Shown piece by piece: positions 5,664 to 9,409 of a stretch of DNA of 9,409 bases (within the stretch, counting starts at the first letter, position 1; each line of letters opens with the position of its first letter). Position numbers and translations under genes: made by a program. The notes beneath the pieces are model-generated. The model saw only the letters and a program-made list of their open reading frames with translations, was not told where the DNA came from and did no database searches. Source of the DNA: PALSA-911 sp037442565 (GTDB lineage: Bacteria > Pseudomonadota > Alphaproteobacteria > Acetobacterales > Acetobacteraceae); the NCBI GenBank assembly GCA_037442565.1, contig JBBIQA010000166.1, forward strand, positions 1 through 9,409. The letters are read 5' to 3'.

Positions 5664-6395
5664 TCAGCTCGTCAGGGCACGGACGATCAGCATGGACGCC
5701 AGCAGGCTCAGCACGACCAGGGCGACCGGGCGGTGCAGTTTCGGGTTGGAGCGGCGAAAGCCGGTCACGCCGAGGCGCGAGCCGACGAACAGGCCGGGCA
5801 AGGCCACAAGCGACAGCATTACCGCTTCGCGCTGCACCAGGCCGCGCAGGAGCAGCGTGGTCACGCCCGCGACCCCGGTGGCGGCGAAGACGACGATGAT
5901 CGAGGGCCGGGCGACCCGGCTCGCATGCGGCAAGGCCAGGAAATAGGCGACGATCGGCGGCCCGGCGATGGCCGCCAGCCCATTGACGATGCCGGAGGTG
6001 ACGCCCGCCGCCAGCGCCAGCGCGCGTGGCGGACGGACGGGCAGTTGCAGGCCGGCGCCGAGCAGCGCCACCGAGGCGCCGATCAGCAGGCCGATCGCGA
6101 GGCGCACCCGATCCGGCGGCAGGCTGGTCAGCAACGCGATGCCAAGCGGCGTGCCCACAACCAGTCCGCCGATGATCCAGCGCGTGCTGCCCCAGTCACA
6201 TTCGCGCCAGGACCCGCGCAGGTCGCTGAACGCCACGATGGCCTGCAGCATCACCACGATCGGCACCACGCGGGCCGGCGGCAGCGCCAGGCTGAGCATC
6301 GGCACCGCCGCCAGGGCGAACCCGAAGCCAGTGAATCCGCGCAGAACAGAAGCCAGAAAGATCGCCACGACGACGAGGGGGATGGTCCAGATCAT
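5664..6395 (-). CDS. Sulfite exporter TauE/SafE family membrane permease
   Basis: The 243-residue inner-membrane protein has about eight hydrophobic segments: roughly 2-20, 27-57 (probably two), 73-92, 97-116, 124-154, 163-182, 189-209 and 224-241. The family marks are visible in both halves: RGFTGFGFALA (19-29) near the N-terminus, and GIVNGLAAIAGPPIVAYFLA (135-154) in the middle, including the GPP motif. Members export or import small organic or sulfur-containing anions such as sulfite or sulfoacetate, but many have no known substrate, and nothing here decides it. The rhodanese gene is too far away, and in another operon, to argue for sulfur transport. The ATG at 6395 has only a weak AGG upstream, so the start is moderately supported. 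Transcription converges on arfB. Confidence 0.88.
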   Translation of the reverse strand: MIWTIPLVVVAIFLASVLRGFTGFGFALAAVPMLSLALPPARVVPIVVMLQAIVAFSDLRGSWRECDWGSTRWIIGGLVVGTPLGIALLTSLPPDRVRLAIGLLIGASVALLGAGLQLPVRPPRALALAAGVTSGIVNGLAAIAGPPIVAYFLALPHASRVARPSIIVVFAATGVAGVTTLLLRGLVQREAVMLSLVALPGLFVGSRLGVTGFRRSNPKLHRPVALVVLSLLASMLIVRALTS

Positions 6396-6504
6396 GACCG
6401 CCAGCCTGCCCGAGGCGGGCGCCGGAGACCAGAGATGGTCCGGTCCGACGGCCTGCCAAACGGCGCGGACACGGCCGCGTCAACGGGCGGATGTGCATTA
6501 GGGG

Positions 6505-6533
6505 TTGCCAATGCGGGTCTAAATCCAGATAAT
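6505..6533 (+). promoter_or_regulatory. Sigma-70-type promoter upstream of the RlpA-like gene
   Basis: TTGCCA at 6505-6510 and GATAAT at 6528-6533 each match five of six bases of the -35 and -10 consensus, with the ideal 17-base spacer. They lie in the most AT-rich part of this otherwise very GC-rich intergenic region. Transcription would begin near 6540, about 165 bases before the likely start codon of the RlpA-like gene. Confidence 0.65.
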
Positions 6534-6540
6534 CCAATGC

Positions 6541-6705
6541 ATGAACAGGAATCTGCATGCCGGCACCCAGAGTAGGTGCCGACCAGATGGGTGTCCTCAA
6601 CAACATCCATCCAAAGAAACCGATCGTTTCGAACCGGATAAGGATGGCTCGATTGGCCATTACTCACGCTCCCGGTCCTCGATATTGTCGTTTAAATTCT
6701 TCGGG
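6541..6705 (+). other. Probable untranslated leader of the RlpA-like gene
   Basis: The frame is open here from an ATG at 6541, but only about half of its third codon positions are G or C, against a large majority in the true genes. The amino-acid sequence is also unlike a protein start (many Cys, Pro, Gln, Arg before a buried signal-like segment). I read it as the 5' leader of the messenger from the 6505-6533 promoter. A leaderless start at 6541 is the alternative, because the predicted transcription start falls at that base. I see only weak hairpins, such as GAAAC/GTTTC around the CGATC loop. Confidence 0.5.
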
Positions 6706-7179
6706 ATGCTGCCAGTAATGCTGGCGGTCGCGCTGGTCTGCGCGCCGTTTCAGGCCCATGCCGCGCAATCCGCCAAGGTCTCGGATGCGGAGGCCCTGGC
6801 GGAGTCAGCCAGGGGCGTCCGGGCGGACTTCCCGCCAGGAACCCCGGACACCGCGCAAGCGGAAGCTTCCGGCGATGGGCAAGTCGAAACCGGCATCGCG
6901 TCGTTCTATGGCCGGGCGTTCCAGGGCCGGCGCATGGCCGGTGGCGGGCGGTTCAACCAGATGGCGATGACCGCCGCGCATCCCTGGCTGCCCCTGGGCA
7001 CCAAGGTGCTGGTGACGGTGGAAGAGACCGGCCGGGCCGTGGTGGTCACGATCACCGACCGGCTGCCCTCCGGCCGGCGGGTGATCGACGTCTCTCTCGG
7101 CGCTGCCCGCGCGCTCGGCTTCGTCGGCCAGGGCCTCGCCGAGGTATCGCTGGCGCAGCTTTCGCTGTCACCGCGCTAA
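6706..7179 (+). CDS. RlpA-like double-psi beta-barrel protein, exported, lacking the usual glutamate
   Basis: From ATG 6706 the product is 157 residues. It starts with a hydrophobic segment (1-19) ending AHA-A, a likely signal peptidase I site. No lipobox is present, so it should be soluble in the periplasm rather than a lipoprotein. The segment has no basic residue before it; a TTG at 6685 would add SFKFFG with a lysine and is a good alternative start. The RlpA domain covers ~62-155: GIASFYG, the AMTAAHPWLPLGTKV stretch with His92, and TDRLP...VIDVS with Asp118 and Asp128. In RlpA lytic transglycosylases the loop normally reads about ASGExFD; here it is AGGGRFN, with Gly81 at the Glu position. 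The SPOR peptidoglycan-binding domain is also absent. A structural or weakly active cell-wall role is inferred. A terminator follows at once. Confidence 0.85.
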   Translation: MLPVMLAVALVCAPFQAHAAQSAKVSDAEALAESARGVRADFPPGTPDTAQAEASGDGQVETGIASFYGRAFQGRRMAGGGRFNQMAMTAAHPWLPLGTKVLVTVEETGRAVVVTITDRLPSGRRVIDVSLGAARALGFVGQGLAEVSLAQLSLSPR

Positions 7180-7222
7180 ACCCGGTTTCCGCCAGGAATG
7201 GCCCTGGCGTAACGCCGGGTTT
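7178..7222 (+). terminator. Hairpin at the end of the RlpA-like gene, probable terminator
   Basis: An outer stem AAACCCGG (7178-7185) pairs with CCGGGTTT (7215-7222). An inner stem CGCCAGG pairs with CCTGGCG (to 7209) around a six-base loop, with a 4x5 internal loop between them. The structure begins at the stop codon. The T run is only three bases long, so Rho-independent termination is probable but not certain. Confidence 0.6.
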
Positions 7223-7226
7223 GTGC

Positions 7227-7246
7227 CATGCTTCGCCTGAAGCATG
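7227..7246 (+). repeat. Perfect 8-base inverted repeat between the RlpA-like and TPR genes
   Basis: CATGCTTC (7227-7234) and GAAGCATG (7239-7246) are exact complements around the four-base spacer GCCT. The repeat lies five bases after the preceding hairpin and about 60 bases before the TPR gene start. It could be an operator or a leader hairpin of that messenger. Confidence 0.55.
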
Positions 7247-7306
7247 AGCCGGACCCCGCGCCCCCCGCGTGAAAACATGCCGGCTTCTTTTGGGAAGGCG
7301 GCCCGC

Positions 7307-8677
7307 ATGAACCACGACACACAGCTCAAACGCGATGCCCAGGGCAACGCGCTGACCGCCGCCTCGGCCGAGGCGGCGGCGGCGTTCGATGGCGTGATCG
7401 CCGGCTATCTCGGCTACCGCGCGGACATGCAGCCCCGGATGGAGGCCCTGTTCGCGGCCGATCCGCAGATGCCGTTCGCGCATCTGCTGAAGGGTCTGCT
7501 GTCGATGCTGTCCTACAAGCAGGCGATGGTGCCGGTGGCCCAGGCCGCGGCCGATGCGGCGCGCGGCCTCTGCGCGCGCGCCACCCCGCGCGAGCAGGCC
7601 CATCTGGCCGCGCTGGATGCCTGGATCGGCGGCGCGCCGGACCGGGCGGCGGCGATCTGGGACCAGATCCTGCACGACCACCCGCACGACATCCTGGCCT
7701 TCCGGCTGGCACATTTCGTCCATTTCTGGCTCGGCCGGCCCGACCGGATGCTGGCTTCCGTGCTCTCCACCGAAAAGCATTGGAGCGCCGATCTGCCGGG
7801 CTACGGCGCGCTGCTGGGCTGCCGGTGCTTCGCCATGGAGGAAAGCGGCCACTACACCGAGGCCGAGGCCGCCGGGCGGGAGGCGATCGCGCGCGATCCC
7901 GCCGATCTCTGGGCCGCGCATGGCGTTGCGCATGTGCTGGAGATGCAGGGAAGGCGGGGCGAGGGGATCGCCTGGATCGACAGCCTGGCGAGCAACTGGG
8001 AGGGCGCCAACAACCTGAAGCACCATCTGCACTGGCACGCCGCGATGTATCACCTGGAGCGGGGCGACACCGCCCGGGTGCTGGAACTGTACGACGAGGA
8101 GTTCCGCAACCTGGCCTCGCCCCTGGTGCAGGCGGTGCCCGATTTGTACATCGACCTGCAGAACGCCGCCTCCATGCTGTTCCGGCTGATGCGCCAGGGC
8201 GTGGACGTCGGGGAACGCTGGGTGGAACTCGCGGACAAGGCGGAGGCGCGGATCGGCGACTGCGTGTCTGGCTTTACCCTGCCGCACCTGATGATGGCGC
8301 TGGCCGCCACGGGACGGCAGGCGGCGGCGGAGCGGATGCTGGCCGCGATGCGCGACTTCGCGGCGGGCAACAGCACCAATGCCGCCCTGGTGCGCGATTA
8401 TGCGCTGCCGGTCAGCGCGGCGGTGGCGGCGCATGGGCGGGGTGACCATGCCCAGGCGGTGACGCTGATGCGTCCGGCGCTGGGCGGGATGTACCGCCTC
8501 GGCGGCAGCCACGCGCAACAGGATGTGCTGGAGCAGCTGTTTCTCGATGCCGCCGTCAAGGCCGGGCTGTCCGCCGACACGCGAACGCTGCTGGAACGCG
8601 TGGCCGGCCGGCACAAGCTGCCGCCGGCCCGTCGGATCGGCTATGCGGCGGCGGCGCGGGAACTGGGGTTCGCCTAA
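7307..8677 (+). CDS. Tetratricopeptide repeat protein of the TTC38 type
   Basis: The 456-residue, all-helical cytoplasmic protein resembles the TTC38 family, which occurs in bacteria and animals and has no settled biochemical function. Repeat-like helix pairs run through it, for example FAHLLKGLLSML (57-68), AHLAALDAWIGGAPDRAAAI (98-117), DILAFRLAHFVHFWLGR (128-144), and AAHGVAHVLEMQGRRGEGI (203-221) with the histidine-rich HHLHWHAAMYHLERGD (239-254). The C-terminal GGSHAQQDVLEQLFLDAA (399-416) is also typical. There is no signal peptide. The frame opens at ATG 7244, but ATG 7307 is preferred because GGGAAGG lies eight bases upstream and the ATG at 7244 sits inside an inverted repeat. It has its own transcription unit between two hairpins. 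The TPR fold suggests protein-protein contacts; the role is unknown. Confidence 0.88.
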   Translation: MNHDTQLKRDAQGNALTAASAEAAAAFDGVIAGYLGYRADMQPRMEALFAADPQMPFAHLLKGLLSMLSYKQAMVPVAQAAADAARGLCARATPREQAHLAALDAWIGGAPDRAAAIWDQILHDHPHDILAFRLAHFVHFWLGRPDRMLASVLSTEKHWSADLPGYGALLGCRCFAMEESGHYTEAEAAGREAIARDPADLWAAHGVAHVLEMQGRRGEGIAWIDSLASNWEGANNLKHHLHWHAAMYHLERGDTARVLELYDEEFRNLASPLVQAVPDLYIDLQNAASMLFRLMRQGVDVGERWVELADKAEARIGDCVSGFTLPHLMMALAATGRQAAAERMLAAMRDFAAGNSTNAALVRDYALPVSAAVAAHGRGDHAQAVTLMRPALGGMYRLGGSHAQQDVLEQLFLDAAVKAGLSADTRTLLERVAGRHKLPPARRIGYAAAARELGFA

Positions 8678-8690
8678 CCGGAAAAGCCAT

Positions 8691-8716
8691 GGGCGAGGGG
8701 GCCTGCCCCCTCGCCC
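8691..8716 (+). terminator. GC-rich perfect hairpin downstream of the TPR gene
   Basis: GGGCGAGGGGG (8691-8701) and CCCCCTCGCCC (8706-8716) form an 11-base-pair perfect stem with a CCTG loop, 13 bases after the TPR stop codon. The stem is very stable. No T run follows, so it may end transcription, protect the 3' end, or be a copy of a dispersed palindrome. Confidence 0.6.
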
Positions 8717-8753
8717 AGGATCGGGCCTTCGGCCGGTTCCGTCGTCAGAGCGC

Positions 8754-8770
8754 TTTCACGAAGAGTGAAA
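8754..8770 (+). repeat. Short inverted repeat TTTCAC-GAAGA-GTGAAA
   Basis: Two exact six-base arms surround a five-base loop. The setting, between GAGCGC and ACGTTCTGG, looks like the edge of a dispersed alphaproteobacterial intergenic repeat, but I cannot confirm other copies from this window. Confidence 0.4.
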
Positions 8771-8830
8771 ACGTTCTGGTCATCTTTTAGCAATTTCATG
8801 AGCCTAATACCCAATTGCGGAAAGACCGAC

Positions 8831-8918
8831 CCGTCTTGCCCGGGCTTGTCCCGGGTATCCACGCCTTTCACGCGGCCGGAAAAGCCGCGGATTGCCGGCA
8901 CAAGGCCGGCCATGACGG
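8831..8918. repeat. 88-base imperfect palindromic repeat element (REP/MITE-like)
   Basis: The left arm, from CCGTCTTGCCCGGGCTTGTC to ATCC, matches the reverse complement of the right arm, which ends GGCCGGCCATGACGG, with scattered mismatches over about 30 bases. An inner CGCGGC/GCCGCG stem (8871-8876, 8884-8889) closes a CGGAAAA loop. Read on the minus strand it encodes VMAGLVPAI and DTRDKPGQDG, which I recall as the tell-tale accidental translation of a high-copy repeat family in alphaproteobacteria. It is probably a non-coding dispersed repeat; copy number in this genome is not visible. Confidence 0.75.
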
Positions 8919-8935
8919 TTGCTCCAAGGGTCGCC

Positions 8936-8970
8936 AATCGCGCCGGGTGGTATAAGACCGCTTCGCGATT
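8936..8970. repeat. AATCGCG / CGCGATT inverted repeat
   Basis: Seven-base exact arms (8936-8942 and 8964-8970) flank 21 bases. It lies just right of the 88-base palindrome and may be part of the same composite intergenic mosaic. The arms are short enough to arise by chance in such GC-rich DNA. Confidence 0.3.
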
Positions 8971-9007
8971 CCAGTCAGGCTGATATTGCTCTAGCCGGCC
9001 GGGGCGC

Positions 9008-9409
9008 CTACCGGCGCCACCAGCCGCGCTTTTTCTCCGCCGACGGCGCTGGCGCGTCACCAATCACGATCGGTTGGATGATCGGGCCCGCCACCGGCTC
9101 GGCAACCGGTTCCGCCGCCGGTGCCGGTGCAATCGGCTCCGGTGCGACCGGTTCGGACATGAAAGGCTCGGGCATGACAGGCTCGGCCGCCGGCGCCGCT
9201 TCGGCCACGGGTTCCTCGTGGGCGAGTGCCGTCGTCGGTTCCAGGGGGGCCTCCACTGGTGGTGTCGTTGAGATCGGCACGATCACCACCGTCGCGGCAG
9301 CCGGCTCGGACATTGCTGGCTCCCCGACCAAAGCCGTCGGCTCAGCCGCCCCAAGCTGGGCAGGTTCGGGCTGGGCAGGTTCGGGCTGGGCGGGACTTGG
9401 CTCCGCCAG
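9008..9409 (-). CDS. C-terminal part of a Pro/Ala/Glu-rich protein (5' end outside the window)
   Basis: The frame is open from the right window edge to a TAG stop and gives about 133 residues. A TTG at 9331 and an ATG at 9313 are in frame, but the same composition continues upstream of both (AEPSPAQPEPAQPEPAQ), so the gene almost surely starts beyond the window. Nearly all of it is low-complexity, disordered sequence built from short units such as EPVA, AEP and PEP. It ends in a basic, aromatic tip, AEKKRGWWRR. Acidic Pro/Ala-rich tails ending in a GWW-plus-Arg tip occur, to my memory, at the C-terminus of some alphaproteobacterial ribonuclease E/G proteins; that is only a candidate identity. 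No catalytic domain is visible. Secreted or envelope proteins with Pro-rich spacers are the main alternative. Confidence 0.6.
   Translation of the reverse strand: MAEPSPAQPEPAQPEPAQLGAAEPTALVGEPAMSEPAAATVVIVPISTTPPVEAPLEPTTALAHEEPVAEAAPAAEPVMPEPFMSEPVAPEPIAPAPAAEPVAEPVAGPIIQPIVIGDAPAPSAEKKRGWWRR
9361..9390 (-). repeat. 15-base tandem repeat, two copies, inside the Pro-rich coding tail
   Basis: CAGGTTCGGGCTGGG occurs twice in direct succession (9361-9375 and 9376-9390), with a partial copy before it. On the coding strand each unit reads as five residues of the pattern PAQPE. Such in-frame repeats change number by slippage without breaking the frame. Confidence 0.8.

Larger units (their letters stand above)
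8678..9007. other. 330-base intergenic region made of palindromes and dispersed-repeat-like modules
   Basis: No credible gene is present. From left to right it holds a strong GC palindrome (8691-8716), a short TTTCAC/GTGAAA inverted repeat (8754-8770), an AT-richer stretch with TTTTAGCAATTTCATGAG, an 88-base imperfect palindrome (8831-8918), and an AATCGCG/CGCGATT inverted repeat (8936-8970). The flanking genes converge on it, so it is shared downstream sequence. Confidence 0.75.

Noticed and set aside
6430..6451. Bulged inverted repeat upstream of the permease gene as an operator
   Set aside because: The arms pair only with a two-base bulge, and the site has no supporting promoter signal; chance pairing is likely in this GC-rich spacer.
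5184..6575. 463-codon plus-strand frame across arfB and the permease gene
   Set aside because: Gln/Arg/His/Gly-rich translation overlapping two firmly identified genes in other frames.
7052..8614. 520-codon minus-strand frame
   Set aside because: Antisense to the TTC38-like gene, whose own frame has clear family motifs and a good ribosome binding site.
8831..8918. CRISPR repeat or tRNA-like structure
   Set aside because: There is a single palindrome with no regular spacing of further copies, and no cloverleaf arms or anticodon stem are present.
8674..9063. 129-codon minus-strand frame in the intergenic region
   Set aside because: Its translation covers the palindromic repeat (MAGLVPAI...DKPGQDG), a known type of spurious repeat-derived frame, and it has no ribosome site.

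Overview
The window is very GC-rich (roughly 70% G+C, with strong G/C preference at third codon positions) and densely packed. The organism looks like an alphaproteobacterium, probably Rhodospirillales/Acetobacteraceae-like. This rests on the base composition, on an intergenic palindrome whose accidental translation contains MAGLVPAI and DKPGQDG (a pattern I recall from many alphaproteobacterial genomes), and on the overall gene types. It is a draft short-read assembly: a 100-N gap at 4804-4903 is flanked by the same 55 bases on both sides, so the gap is almost certainly false.

Layout. At 1-322 (+) is a small or 5'-truncated ORF ending in a segment seen near the ends of some glycosyltransferase-type proteins. 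From 4614 down to 345 (-) are five genes in one direction: an APH-fold kinase, an enolase paralogue, a D-2-hydroxyacid dehydrogenase, a flavin-reductase-like FMN protein and a single-domain rhodanese. The first three are joined by two 4-base ATGA stop/start overlaps. Going right from 4720 (+) are a 101-residue protein with a C-terminal membrane segment (interrupted by the false gap) and the ribosome-rescue hydrolase arfB. Convergent to arfB is a TauE/SafE-type permease (5664-6395, -). Then come a promoter with a ~165-base leader, an RlpA-like double-psi beta-barrel protein (+), a hairpin terminator, and a TTC38-like tetratricopeptide protein (7307-8677, +). The stretch 8678-9007 has no gene. 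It holds a strong GC palindrome and several dispersed-repeat-like inverted repeats. The window ends in the C-terminus of a Pro/Ala/Glu-rich protein on the minus strand, cut by the window edge.

How the genes may work together. The most interesting part is the coupled kinase / enolase-like / 2-hydroxyacid dehydrogenase trio. In the order dehydrogenase, kinase, enolase, these chemistries match the route hydroxypyruvate -> glycerate -> 2-phosphoglycerate -> phosphoenolpyruvate. However, the enolase paralogue lacks the active-site histidine of the HRSGE motif (Ala366) and has Asp165 at an active-site Glu position. A modified substrate or a non-glycolytic role is therefore more likely than a spare glycolytic enolase. 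The other genes are ordinary housekeeping or accessory functions.
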